From contig QCWG01000001.1 in assembly GCA_003149575.1 (NCBI GenBank), positions 2,176,334 to 2,240,333 of the forward strand: DNA of 64,000 nucleotides. Reading direction: 5' to 3'. The stretch comes from Altererythrobacter sp. XM-24bin4. GTDB taxonomy: Bacteria > Pseudomonadota > Alphaproteobacteria > Sphingomonadales > Sphingomonadaceae. The number at the start of each line of letters is the position of its first letter. Position 1 is the stretch's first letter. The notes below the pieces were generated by a model that searched no databases, was not told the origin of the DNA, and saw only the letters and a list, made by a program, of their open reading frames with translations. Positions 18,005 to 26,921 of this stretch are shown here, piece after piece. Position numbers and translations under genes: made by a program.

Positions 18005-18868
18005 TCAGATACTTGCGCTCAGCGTAAATACGACAGCATCGTCTGTGTAATCATAGGCTCCCGCCGGAATATCACCTTCAGCGCCGACATAAGCTACGCC
18101 AATGCTAACTGGACCTCCAACAGCCAAATCAAGGCCGATCGACCAGTCAAAAGCCTTGCCATTATCGGTAAAGGTCAGGAACCCATCCGTGTAACCCAAG
18201 TGCGCCGTCACGCTAATCGGTGTCTCGGGAATACCCGCAGACAGATCTGTATAGATGTAAAAATTGTCTGAATCACCAAGCGAATCCTGATCAGGTGCGT
18301 ATGCCACGCCAATGGTTGCTTCGCCTGGCCCGAAGCCAAAACCGACCGAACCATAGAATTCGTAATAATCGAAATCACCTGGTCCTGCATCTGGGTACAT
18401 ATAGACGATACCGCCGATATCGAATGACACCCCTTCAGCCAGACTGCCGCCAAAGCCTGCATACACATCAAGCTCGGTTGATCCAAAGCCGACTGTGTCT
18501 TCGTCCAGCGAAGAGGCCCACGTGCCGGCATAGAAGCCAGAGTCATGAGCGAGATCTACGCCTCCTTGGATAGCGATCTCGCCACCCGACAAATCTACAC
18601 CGCGGAATCGGTACTCGGATGCCAATGCCACATTGCCCGAGAGGGTAATGCCAATATCACCACCAACGTTGTTGGCAGTTTTTTCAGCGACAGGTTCTTT
18701 AAGTGGCGCGATTTCACTGACATCGACATCAACGTCAGCAGCAGCCTGAAGAGTAGCGAGGTCAAACTCGCTTTCAGCTGCGTTTTCATTTGCGAGAGCC
18801 GGTACTGCGGAGAGTGCGAGACCGGAAACTAAAGTTGCGGTAAAAGCACCGCGTACGGACGTTAGCAT
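18005..18868 (-). CDS. TorF-family putative porin (Gcw_chp)
   Basis: A 287-residue outer-membrane protein of the TorF/Gcw_chp family. A signal peptide ends at ALA near residue 26. An acidic linker follows (AADVDVDVSEIAPLKEPVAEK), then a beta-barrel with the family start ALASEYRFRGVDLSGGEIAIQGGVDLAHDSGFYAGTWAS split over several strands, rich in alternating aromatic and Gly residues. The C-terminus ends in VVFTLSASI. These proteins are thought to be small-solute porins; the substrate is unknown. Third-position GC looks lower than in the neighbouring enzymes, in line with a highly expressed envelope gene. Confidence 0.88.
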   Translation of the reverse strand: MLTSVRGAFTATLVSGLALSAVPALANENAAESEFDLATLQAAADVDVDVSEIAPLKEPVAEKTANNVGGDIGITLSGNVALASEYRFRGVDLSGGEIAIQGGVDLAHDSGFYAGTWASSLDEDTVGFGSTELDVYAGFGGSLAEGVSFDIGGIVYMYPDAGPGDFDYYEFYGSVGFGFGPGEATIGVAYAPDQDSLGDSDNFYIYTDLSAGIPETPISVTAHLGYTDGFLTFTDNGKAFDWSIGLDLAVGGPVSIGVAYVGAEGDIPAGAYDYTDDAVVFTLSASI

Positions 18869-19143
18869 GACAACTTCCTTATGTTGTTTTTTTGCTTCGT
18901 CCCACCTGCAAACCCAGCGGACACCTGTTTGATGCGGCGTTCTCGGCCTGAGTTCGCTAGAAAACTGCACAGCTTTGCTGCATTGCACAAGAGTTATTGC
19001 GGCGATTCCCCCAATTGAAGTAATTTGTAGAAAATTGTGTTGTCATTACGCACCACTTGGGAAACAGTCCATCTGTTGAGTGCTACATGTTGCCGTAAAG
19101 CCTCCCCTAGCCTAAATGCAGCGCAGGTTTTCCCGAACGTGCC

Positions 19144-19953
19144 ATGATATTAAGCAATCTCAACAAGCTCCTGTGCCGCAAGAAAAATGCACCATCCGGA
19201 CCACGTGTCCCCGATGGTGAGCGCTATTATGTCGTGGGTGACATCCATGGCCGCCTGGACCTGTTTGAAGCACTTGTCGATGCGATCGAAGCAGACATAG
19301 CCGACCATCCCGATGCCGATGTAACTGTGGTACTGCTCGGCGATCTGATCGACCGCGGCCCTGACAGTGCCGGTGTGATTGAACGCAGTTTGGAATGGCA
19401 GGAATGCCGAAAAGTCCGCATTCTCGCGGGCAATCACGAAGAGATGTTCCTAGAATCAATCGATGATATAGAAGTACTTAGGCACTTTTTGAAGCATGGA
19501 GGCCGTGAAACGATCCTGAGCTTTGGCTTGCCGGTCAAAAAATACCGGAAGCTAGACCTCAAGGAATTGTTCGAACTTCTACCCGAGATAATTCCGGAGA
19601 CAACACGGAAATTCGTCGCCGGCTTTGAAGAGATGATCGAAGCGGGAGATTATGTTTTTGTTCATGCTGGGATCAATCCCGAGCTGCCGCTGGATAAGCA
19701 GAAGCGCAGCGACCTGCTTTGGATTCGCGAGCGGTTTCTGAGGCACCAAGGCCCGTTCCCCAAGACAGTCGTTCATGGACATACCATTTTTGACGAGATA
19801 GAAATCAAGAATGACCGGATTGGCCTCGATACCGGCGCTTTTCGAAGCGGCATTTTGACAGCCCTGGTTCTCGAAGGAACAAATCAGCGAACGATCCAAT
19901 CGATCGAAAAAAAGAAACATATCAAAATCAGGCACGAGGAAATCAGCTCATGA
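19144..19953 (+). CDS. Calcineurin-like metallophosphatase (serine/threonine phosphatase type)
   Basis: A 269-residue phosphoesterase with the metal-site motifs GDIHGRLD (near residue 32), GDLIDRGPDS (near 65), GNHEEMF (near 99), HAGINPE and HGHTI. Two metal ions are bound by these Asp, His and Asn residues. The form resembles bacterial PrpA-type protein phosphatases and ApaH-related enzymes. It overlaps ugd by ATGA, so it is in the same operon as UDP-glucose dehydrogenase; in sphingomonads such phosphatases occur in exopolysaccharide gene sets, which may hint at regulation of sugar-nucleotide use. The substrate is unproven. Confidence 0.88.
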   Translation: MILSNLNKLLCRKKNAPSGPRVPDGERYYVVGDIHGRLDLFEALVDAIEADIADHPDADVTVVLLGDLIDRGPDSAGVIERSLEWQECRKVRILAGNHEEMFLESIDDIEVLRHFLKHGGRETILSFGLPVKKYRKLDLKELFELLPEIIPETTRKFVAGFEEMIEAGDYVFVHAGINPELPLDKQKRSDLLWIRERFLRHQGPFPKTVVHGHTIFDEIEIKNDRIGLDTGAFRSGILTALVLEGTNQRTIQSIEKKKHIKIRHEEISS

Positions 19954-21260
19954 AGATCGCTATGGTTGGATCCGGCTACGTCGGACTAGTTTCTGGCGCC
20001 TGCTTTGCCGATTTTGGTCACGAAGTCGTTTGTATCGACAAGGATCAATCGAAGATCGATCGTCTGCATGATGGCATTATGCCGATCTATGAGCCCGGTC
20101 TCGACGCCCTTGTTGAGACAAACGTAAGCGCGGGCCGGCTTACCTTTACGACCGACCTGGCTGAAGGGATCAAGGGCGCAAGCACCATCTTTATCGCCGT
20201 TGGCACACCAAGCCGCCGGGGTGATGGGCATGCAGATCTGTCCTTCGTCTATGCCGTAGCCGAAGAGATTGGAGCTAATCTGTCGAACGACGCTGTCGTC
20301 GTTACCAAGTCGACCGTACCCGTAGGTACTGGAGATGAAGTAGAGCGCATCCTGAAAGGCAGCGGTACGAGCCACAAAGTGTCTATCGTATCCAACCCAG
20401 AGTTCCTGCGCGAAGGCGCAGCAATCGGTGACTTCAAACGGCCCGATCGGATCGTGATCGGTTCAGAGGATGATTTCGGACGCGACGTCATGCACGAGGT
20501 ATACCGGCCACTCTTCCTAAATGAATCGCCCATTCTCAACGTCAATCGCCGATCAAGCGAGCTGATCAAATATGCCGCCAATGCGTTCCTTGCTACAAAG
20601 ATAACCTTCATCAACGAGATGGCCGATCTGTGCGAGAAAGTGGGTGGCAATGTGCAGGATGTTGCGCGCGGGATCGGCATGGATGGCCGGATCGGGAGGA
20701 AATTTCTCAACCCTGGGCCCGGCTATGGCGGCTCTTGTTTCCCGAAGGACACTTTGGCGTTGCTGAAGACCGCAGAGGATCACGAGAGCCCGGTCCGGAT
20801 CGTGGAGGCGGTTGTTAAAGTAAACGAGAGCCGCAAGCGCGCAATGGGCCGCAAGGTGATCGATGCATTGGGCGGCATGAAAGCTGCTCGCGGCAAGAAA
20901 GTCGCCTTGCTTGGCCTGACCTTCAAACCCAACACCGACGACATGCGTGATTCCCCGTCGATTGCTATTGCCCAGGCACTCGCCGATGCGGGTGCCCATA
21001 TCACAGCCTTCGATCCGGAAGGTATGGAACAAGCCATGCCGCTGATGCCCAAGGTCAACATGTGTGAGAGCGCTTATGAAGCGATCGAAGATGCTGACGC
21101 AGTTGTGATCGTAACCGAGTGGGATGTGTTCCGTGCGCTGGATGTCTCAAGGATCAAGGAATTGGTGAAGACCCCGATCATGGTCGACCTGCGCAACATT
21201 TATAGCCCCAATGACATGCGCGCGGCAGGCTTCACTTACGAGAGCATTGGCCGCGGATAG
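19950..21260 (+). CDS. ugd: UDP-glucose 6-dehydrogenase
   Basis: Oxidises UDP-glucose to UDP-glucuronate with two NAD+, feeding capsule, exopolysaccharide or glycolipid synthesis. The 436-residue protein has the N-terminal Rossmann motif GSGYVGLVSGACFADFGHEV, the KSTVPVGTGD segment, and the catalytic Cys in GPGYGGSCFPKDT near residue 263. The C-terminal UDP-binding domain has GLTFKPNTDDMRDSPS. It shares an operon with the metallophosphatase. In sphingomonads UDP-glucuronate is also the precursor of glycosphingolipid headgroups; that link is family knowledge, not shown here. Confidence 0.96.
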   Translation: MKIAMVGSGYVGLVSGACFADFGHEVVCIDKDQSKIDRLHDGIMPIYEPGLDALVETNVSAGRLTFTTDLAEGIKGASTIFIAVGTPSRRGDGHADLSFVYAVAEEIGANLSNDAVVVTKSTVPVGTGDEVERILKGSGTSHKVSIVSNPEFLREGAAIGDFKRPDRIVIGSEDDFGRDVMHEVYRPLFLNESPILNVNRRSSELIKYAANAFLATKITFINEMADLCEKVGGNVQDVARGIGMDGRIGRKFLNPGPGYGGSCFPKDTLALLKTAEDHESPVRIVEAVVKVNESRKRAMGRKVIDALGGMKAARGKKVALLGLTFKPNTDDMRDSPSIAIAQALADAGAHITAFDPEGMEQAMPLMPKVNMCESAYEAIEDADAVVIVTEWDVFRALDVSRIKELVKTPIMVDLRNIYSPNDMRAAGFTYESIGRG

Positions 21261-21306
21261 GTTCGGCGCTTCGCCAGTGATCTTGTAACCCTCTTCGAAT
21301 TGATAA

Positions 21307-21761
21307 GCAATTCAAGGGGATTGGAAACGGTTTCACCTGGCAAACATTCTCGACTGGCTGTCATCACTCTTTGTTTATAAAATCGGAATTGTGCCGCCAG
21401 CGCTAATAGTGCTGTTCATAATCAACCGCGGACAGGCGCAGGATGCAATGCGTCATAACTATCCAGTGAGTGGCCACCTACGACATGTATTCACCGGACC
21501 TGGCGAATTCTATCGACAATACTTGTTTGCCATGGACTGCGAAGAGCTGCTGTTTACTCGCTTGCAACGCGATTGGGTGAACGAAGCATCTGCAGGCGAA
21601 TCAACCAATGTAGCTTTCGGTTCGACCCGTCATTTGGAGCCGGCCGGCACACTCATCTTTGTGAAGAGCCCGCGGCGGATGAAGCTTTTCAATTGCGTAT
21701 GGGGTTTGCCGATGGGCATTCTAGGCCACTGGATGACCTCCATCCGGCATTGGCGGCGTAA
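21307..21761 (+). pseudogene. Remnant of an FMN-binding glutamate-synthase-like protein, internally deleted
   Basis: The first frame encodes a membrane-like segment (VPPALIVLFIIN) followed by HNYPVSGHLRHVF, QRDWVNEASAG, STNVAFGSTRHLEPAGTLIF; this is the N-terminal pattern of the FMN-binding glutamate synthase family, which is normally about 500 residues. After position ~21675 the similarity stops, and in another frame the sequence reads FADGHSRPLDDLHPALAA before TAA, resembling that family's C-terminal end. Thus roughly 350-400 codons containing the FMN barrel are missing and the two ends are joined out of frame. There is also no clear start codon: the frame begins after a TAA at 21304. It cannot make an active enzyme. 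Confidence 0.7.
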
Positions 21762-21815
21762 TGCTCGTTCGCCATGCCAGACAGGCCTGAGGATCATCCG
21801 ATCAGGCAAAAGAAA

Positions 21816-21848
21816 AGCCGCGGACCGAAGTCCGCGGCTCTCTTTTTT
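21816..21848. terminator. Strong Rho-independent terminator, probably bidirectional
   Basis: A perfect ten-base stem (agccgcggac / gtccgcggct) with a cgaa loop, followed on the plus strand by CTCTTTTTT and preceded by AGAAAA, which becomes TTTTCT on the minus strand. It sits between the plus-strand remnant and the end of the minus-strand TonB receptor gene and can stop both. Confidence 0.88.
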
Positions 21849-21864
21849 CTAAATCCTGAGCGGA

Positions 21865-24800
21865 TTAGAACGAGAAGGTCACACCACCGAAGAACGTACG
21901 AGCAGTGTCGTAGATCGTCGGGAAGGTGTTGCCATTACCCAGCGGCGGACCCGAAGAGGTCGATACTGGGGGCTGGGTGTTCGTCACGTTCTGGACACCG
22001 CCTCGTAAGCGTATCGTGTCATTCAGCTCGTAGAAGAATGACAGGTCAACATAGTTGATCGTCTGCAGATCATCGTCAATCAACGGGCTGTCACCAGCTT
22101 CGTTCTTCGTTCCCGCGAAGTAACGCCATGTTGCAGCGGCCTCGAGGCCTTCAACCGGGGTTTCCCAAGTTGTCGTCACACGGTGACGATACTTCGGGTT
22201 CACCGGAGAAATACAACCATTGTTAAGGAACCCTGCACATTCAATCGGGGTATCGCCCGGGAATGAAGCAAAGTCGAACTTGTCTAGATAGGTACCAGCG
22301 TAGTCAAAGCGCATACCGCCAAACGAACCAAGATCGGTTGAATAGCGAACTTGGATATCAATACCCGAAGTTGTCAATTCAGCGATGTTGAGGTTGGTCT
22401 GTTGAAAACCTACGCCCGGAATACCCGCGATGAGCGAGCCGTTCGATGCGCGAACGATCAGATCGCAGAAGGTTGGGTTACCGGTTGAAAGACACTGATC
22501 CAAAGTGGTCTGTGCCTCGATACCAGCTGAGATGAAGTCTTCAACTGAGATATCAAAGTAGTCAACTGTGACCGACAAACCTGGCGCGAACGAAGGTGTC
22601 AGAACGGCACCAAAAGTCCAAGTGTCCGAGCTTTCCGGGGTCAGCTGCGGGTTACCACCAGTCAGCGACTGGGTCTGACCAGAGATCACGTCTGGAACAT
22701 TACCATACTGAGCCGCAGTAACGCCAGTGTTTGCACATGCTGACTGTGAGGCAGTTGGTGCAGAAGTCGCACAAGGATCGTAGATTTGTTCCCCGAGCGA
22801 GTTCTGAGACGAGTTGAGGTTCGGCAGGCCAGTGTTCTGGCCTGTGTAAAGCTCAATCACGTTCGGTGCACGAACAGCACGCTGGAACTGACCGCGAAGC
22901 GTCAGATCTTCAACCGGTGACCAGGTCAACTGAACACCGAAAGCATCGGTGCTGAAGCTGTTGGTCGTGCCGTTACCCGAGTTGTCATAATCCGAGTAGC
23001 GGTACTGACCAGCAAGTGTCAGCTCGTTGAAGAATGGCTTGTCCTGAACGAGTGGGATCTGAAGCTCAGCGTAGAGTTCCATGACTTCCACCTGACCCTT
23101 AACAGGCAGGGTTGCGCCACCAACACCGGTGAAACCGCCGCCAGGAACCTGGCTGATTTCATCGGGGATTGATTCCAGCTTGTCCTTACGACCCTCAACA
23201 CCAACAAGCAGAGCGACGCCATCGTCTGCCCAAGGTGTAGAGACACCATATTCGCCGAGGTCGCCCTGAATGTTCGCGCCATAAACCATCTGACTGGTTT
23301 TACCGATCACAAGGCCGACACCCTGAATGAAGTCGAGAGCTTCCCGGGTCACACCTGAGCTGCCGCCAGGACGCGTAAAGATGTTGTACGGAACGCAGCC
23401 ACCCGAGGGATCGGAACAAACAACATTGCCATTGCCATCATCGACAGCAAGAAACGCCTGCTGCGTCTTCGAGATAATGAAGTCGTTAGTAGACAGCGAG
23501 CTGTCCGAAGTCTCGGCATACTGACCGAACACTTCGTACGCCCACACGCCATCCGCAAAATCACCGCGCAAGCCGCCAACGATGCGGAATGCAGAGTTTT
23601 CGAGGCGCGAGTTACGAGGACCACCTTCAACGTTACGGTGCGACATGAACTGGCTGTCCTTGATCACGCCATCAGCGATGTCCTGCGCCGAACAGCCGAA
23701 CACTTCAGTGGCCAAGTCAATGCCTGGTGTGCCGTTGATAAACGGGTTGTCACAGTTGATGTCCCAGATACCGAATGACGCAGATTCAGCAATCTGGGCG
23801 TCTGAGAAGACGTCCGTGTAGCTTACGTCCAGGAATGCTTCCAGATTGTCCGTGATGTCATAGTGACCACGAGCGTACAAAGTGAAACGCTCTGAAGGAC
23901 GCTGGAAGAAGTTACGCTGACCAAAGTTGTAGGTCTGAGCAGGCCCGCCAGCGAAAGGAACGAGCGTACCATCTTCAAGCTGGAAGACGTCGTCGTTTAC
24001 GCCGTCACCGTTGAAGAAGTCAGCAAAGCGACGGAAGTTCGAAGAGCCTACGCAGCCCGCACCGCCGAAGCTGGTCGAAGAACCGGATTCACCGATTGTA
24101 CAAGCCGAGAAAGAACGGTTGTTCTGAGTTACCTCGTTACGTTTTTCGTAGCTGGCATAAACGGTAACGTTACCACGGCCGTCAGCGGTGTTGGTGCCGA
24201 TCATACCGGTGATCACATATTCTTCACCGTCAATAATAGGCGACGCAACAGTCTGTTCTGCAGCAGAGGTAACATTGTTGAAAAACTTGTTGCCGTTACC
24301 AGTCTGCTGGAAGTTACCCTGCAGATCTAGCTCGATGCCTTCGAAGTCGCGGCGGAGAATAAAGTTAGCAACACCGCCAACAGCGTCCGAACCGTAAACA
24401 GCCGAAGCACCACCGGTCAGCACGTCGACGCGCTCAACCAACTGGGTCGGGATCAGGTCAAGGTTCGCTGATGAGATGGACGAAGAACCATAGGGCAGTC
24501 GACGACCGTCGATCAACACGAGCGTACGCTCCGAACCAATACCGCGAAGGTTTAATGTAGCGGTACCCGATGCACCGTTTGAAACTTCACCAGCTTGACC
24601 AGCAAATACCTGAGGAAGCTGGTTGGTTAGGTCTTCGATACGAGCAGTACCGGTTGATTTAATTGTATCAGTAGAAACACTGAGGATTGGAGCCGCAGCT
24701 TCAAGGTTCGGGTTCACGTTCAGACGCGAACCAGTAACAACGATGGTGCTTTGCTCTTCGATTGCGCTGTCGTCAGACGTAACGTCTGCATCTTGCGCCA

Positions 24801-24879
24801 GGGCTGGAGCCGCCGTGATTGCAAGACCTGCAATCATGGTAGAGCTCAGGAAACGCCCCATAAACTTAGTATTTTTCAT
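21865..24879 (-). CDS. TonB-dependent outer-membrane receptor
   Basis: A 1004-residue receptor that takes up a bound ligand across the outer membrane using TonB energy. It has a signal peptide ending PALAQ near residue 29, a short TonB-box-like region with TIVVTGSR near 45-52, a plug domain (PQVFAGQAGE, LNLRGIGSERTLVLIDGRR, VERVDVLTGGASAVYGSDAVGGVANFI) and a 22-strand barrel ending in TFFGGVTFSF with the terminal Phe. A GGAGGAAC ribosome-binding site precedes the ATG. The plug is of the type common in sphingomonads for peptides, saccharides or other large substrates; the ligand is not identifiable. Codons look strongly biased, suggesting high expression. Confidence 0.95.
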   Translation of the reverse strand: MKNTKFMGRFLSSTMIAGLAITAAPALAQDADVTSDDSAIEEQSTIVVTGSRLNVNPNLEAAAPILSVSTDTIKSTGTARIEDLTNQLPQVFAGQAGEVSNGASGTATLNLRGIGSERTLVLIDGRRLPYGSSSISSANLDLIPTQLVERVDVLTGGASAVYGSDAVGGVANFILRRDFEGIELDLQGNFQQTGNGNKFFNNVTSAAEQTVASPIIDGEEYVITGMIGTNTADGRGNVTVYASYEKRNEVTQNNRSFSACTIGESGSSTSFGGAGCVGSSNFRRFADFFNGDGVNDDVFQLEDGTLVPFAGGPAQTYNFGQRNFFQRPSERFTLYARGHYDITDNLEAFLDVSYTDVFSDAQIAESASFGIWDINCDNPFINGTPGIDLATEVFGCSAQDIADGVIKDSQFMSHRNVEGGPRNSRLENSAFRIVGGLRGDFADGVWAYEVFGQYAETSDSSLSTNDFIISKTQQAFLAVDDGNGNVVCSDPSGGCVPYNIFTRPGGSSGVTREALDFIQGVGLVIGKTSQMVYGANIQGDLGEYGVSTPWADDGVALLVGVEGRKDKLESIPDEISQVPGGGFTGVGGATLPVKGQVEVMELYAELQIPLVQDKPFFNELTLAGQYRYSDYDNSGNGTTNSFSTDAFGVQLTWSPVEDLTLRGQFQRAVRAPNVIELYTGQNTGLPNLNSSQNSLGEQIYDPCATSAPTASQSACANTGVTAAQYGNVPDVISGQTQSLTGGNPQLTPESSDTWTFGAVLTPSFAPGLSVTVDYFDISVEDFISAGIEAQTTLDQCLSTGNPTFCDLIVRASNGSLIAGIPGVGFQQTNLNIAELTTSGIDIQVRYSTDLGSFGGMRFDYAGTYLDKFDFASFPGDTPIECAGFLNNGCISPVNPKYRHRVTTTWETPVEGLEAAATWRYFAGTKNEAGDSPLIDDDLQTINYVDLSFFYELNDTIRLRGGVQNVTNTQPPVSTSSGPPLGNGNTFPTIYDTARTFFGGVTFSF

Positions 24880-25169
24880 GTCGTTCCTCCGGATAGATTA
24901 ATCTTCCGTTCTAGTTTTGCCAATAGGGACCAAATGGCTACACAACGCACCATTTGCGCGTGCAACAAACCACCCAATCCCACTTGGATCGGGTGCAACT
25001 GTATTCCAGGGCCACCCAGGTCAACCTGCGAGGGAGTAACTTACGGCTTTTCTAGGGAAGTGTTGCAGTCGTGTTACACATCATTTCCCGCGTTTTAGCG
25101 TTGCAGTTCATCCACTTATCCTGATGTTAACGTTAAAATAGAATTGAACGCCAACGCATCAGTAAGTGT

Positions 25170-25566
25170 GCCAGGAGGCCTGTAAGCCGGGTTCTGTCCT
25201 GCAAGCGGTATGTTCGCACACCAGCCTTGCAGCGGCAGCCATTCATCTAGGCTACGGATTGCTCCGCAGCTCAAGCAGCCAACCCGGGCCTCTCAGGGCG
25301 AAACGCCCCTGCTTTTGACAGCGCGAGCCCCCTATTTGGCCTTGCTCCGGGTGGGGTTTGCCATGCGGGCGCTGTTACCAGAGCCCCGGTGCGCTTTTAC
25401 CGCACCCTTTCACCCTTGCCTGTGCCCTTTAGGGGCCATCGGCGGTATACTCTCTGTGGCACTTTCCCTTAGGTTTCCCTCGGCGGGCGTTACCCGCCAC
25501 CCTTGTTTCGTGGAGCCCGGACTTTCCTCGTAATCTCGCGAAAACGCAGCTGCCCAGCCTCCTGGC
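25170..25566 (-). ncRNA. rnpB: RNase P RNA, class A
   Basis: The catalytic RNA that trims tRNA 5' ends. Read on the minus strand it starts gccaggaggctgggcagc and contains the conserved core GAGGAAAGTCCGGGCTCC, the following ACGAAACA segment and GGGTAACGCCCG. The 3' part ends acagaacccggcttacaggc. The first and last bases pair as helix P1 (gccaggaggc with gcctcctggc). Length of about 397 nt is typical. The ends were set by P1 pairing and may be off by a few bases. The open frames across this region on either strand are chance. Confidence 0.96.
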
Positions 25567-25652
25567 ACAGCGCGATATAGGCATGACCGCCAGAAATGAG
25601 AAGGGCCAACCCGTTTCAAGGCCGACCCTCCATCAATTCGGAATTTCAGCGC

Positions 25653-26085
25653 CTACTCTTTGCCGCCAATGCTCTCGATCGATTCATCGGGCGAAAGCGC
25701 CATCTTCCAGATCAGTGCGCCGATCACTGCGCCCACTAGCGGTGCGACCCAGAACAGCCACAGCTGTCCGACAGCGCCGGTCTCTGCATAGAATGCAACG
25801 CCGGTTGAACGCGCCGATCACCTGCGCCACCCAATAGGGCAGCAGCTCACCCCATGAAAATCGGCCTAAAACAGCAAGGCCAAGCGAAACAGCCGGGTTA
25901 AAATGTCCGCCGGAAATCCCTCCAACCGCATAGGCCATAGTGAGCACGGTCAAACCAAAGGCCAATGCGACGCCGGCAAAACCGATCCCCAATTCCGGAT
26001 AGGCTGCTGCCAGCACAGCTGAACCGCAACCGCCAAACACAAGCCAGAATGTGCCGATCAACTCAGCAGACAGTTTTCTAATCAT
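25653..26085 (-). pseudogene. aqpZ: Aquaporin Z gene with internal deletion
   Basis: The start is a normal AqpZ N-terminus: [21 protein letters not shown], then the first half-site [17 protein letters not shown] and YWVAQVIGA. Immediately after this the frame breaks. In the next frame the sequence reads [29 protein letters not shown] and ends with a normal tail [11 protein letters not shown], the end of an aquaporin starting inside its second NPARS motif. About 90-100 codons between the third membrane segment and the second NPA box are gone, and the join is out of frame. The junction lies in the short GC-rich stretch ggcgcg near 25812. A functional water channel is not possible. Confidence 0.85.
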
Positions 26086-26113
26086 GAACTTACTCCCCTC
26101 CCCGGAGAACAAT

Positions 26114-26182
26114 GCGCAAGACTAGCATCTAGAACAAGGCGCAAGACTAGCATCTAGATTGCAGGGGGTAGATTGCAGGGGG
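26114..26182. repeat. Two adjoining tandem duplications
   Basis: A 20-base unit gcgcaagactagcatctaga occurs at 26114-26133 and 26139-26158 (period 25). It is followed by a 14-base unit tagattgcaggggg at 26155-26168 and again at 26169-26182 (period 14). Both copies match exactly. The block lies between the stop of the amidase gene and the start of the broken aquaporin gene, in the aquaporin's former promoter region, and looks like recent replication slippage. Confidence 0.85.
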
Positions 26183-26212
26183 CAAATTCCAGATTGGGGA
26201 AAGAGGATCAGC

Positions 26213-26920
26213 CTACCGGGCAGCGCCGCGGTCACGATCAAGCAACAGCTGAAACAGGATCGCACCCACATGCTGATCCACGATCCCGTCAATCAGCTCA
26301 GGACGCCACCGGCGCTGGAATGCTTCGACTGCCTTGTGTCCGTCTGTGATGTCATAGCCAAACCGCTCCAGCGCGAGATAGAACGCGCCATCGTTGTCGA
26401 ACGGATCGCCCAGGTCGAGTTTCTCCGGCTTTGGCAGGCAGAGCCCGTATTCAGCCAATCGATCCCATGGAAACAGCTCGCCCGGATCGGTCTTGCGCGC
26501 TGGCGCAACATCGGAATGACCGACAACGTTTGCGCGGGGAATATCATTCTCTTTCACTATCCGCGCCAATAGCGGAACGAGGGCTTTGATTTGCGCTTCG
26601 GCAAACTCGCGATAGCCTAGCCCATGCCCCGGGTGATCCAGCTCGATCCCGATACTTGCCGAATTCACGTCCTTGTGACCGCGCCAGTAGGACATACCCG
26701 CATGCCATGCGCGCTTTTGTTCCGGCACCAGCCGGGTGACTTCGCCTTCTTCGCTGATCAGGTAATGCGCAGAAACCTGCGCTTCCGGATCGCACAATCG
26801 CTCCAACGCTGTCTCAACCGGTTTCATCTCGGTATAGTGCAGCACCACCATATTAATCGGCAGCGCGCGATCGTTAAAATTTGGCGAGAGCTGCTCGCGA
26901 TGGACCAGCTCGTCACGCAT
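26213..26920 (-). CDS. N-acetylmuramoyl-L-alanine amidase, AmpD-like
   Basis: Cleaves the bond between N-acetylmuramic acid and L-alanine in peptidoglycan or its recycled fragments. The 235-residue protein lacks a signal peptide, so it probably acts in the cytoplasm in recycling, as AmpD does. The amidase_2 zinc site is visible: His in VVLHYTEM, then HYLISEEG, WHAGMSYWRG and GHSDVAPARKTDPG. Residues from about 180 (FGYDITDGHKAVEAFQRRWRP) look like a short peptidoglycan-binding domain. It ends the chpT transcript, with one base between the genes. Confidence 0.9.
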   Translation of the reverse strand: MRDELVHREQLSPNFNDRALPINMVVLHYTEMKPVETALERLCDPEAQVSAHYLISEEGEVTRLVPEQKRAWHAGMSYWRGHKDVNSASIGIELDHPGHGLGYREFAEAQIKALVPLLARIVKENDIPRANVVGHSDVAPARKTDPGELFPWDRLAEYGLCLPKPEKLDLGDPFDNDGAFYLALERFGYDITDGHKAVEAFQRRWRPELIDGIVDQHVGAILFQLLLDRDRGAAR

Positions 26921-26921
26921 T

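Noticed and set aside
25127..25136. TTAACGTTAA palindrome between the TonB receptor gene and rnpB
   Set aside because: It is short and AT-rich, and lies far from the receptor start; no known regulator can be named.
25210..25619. Open frames across 25.2-25.6 kb on both strands
   Set aside because: The region is RNase P RNA by its conserved core and P1 pairing; coding is chance.
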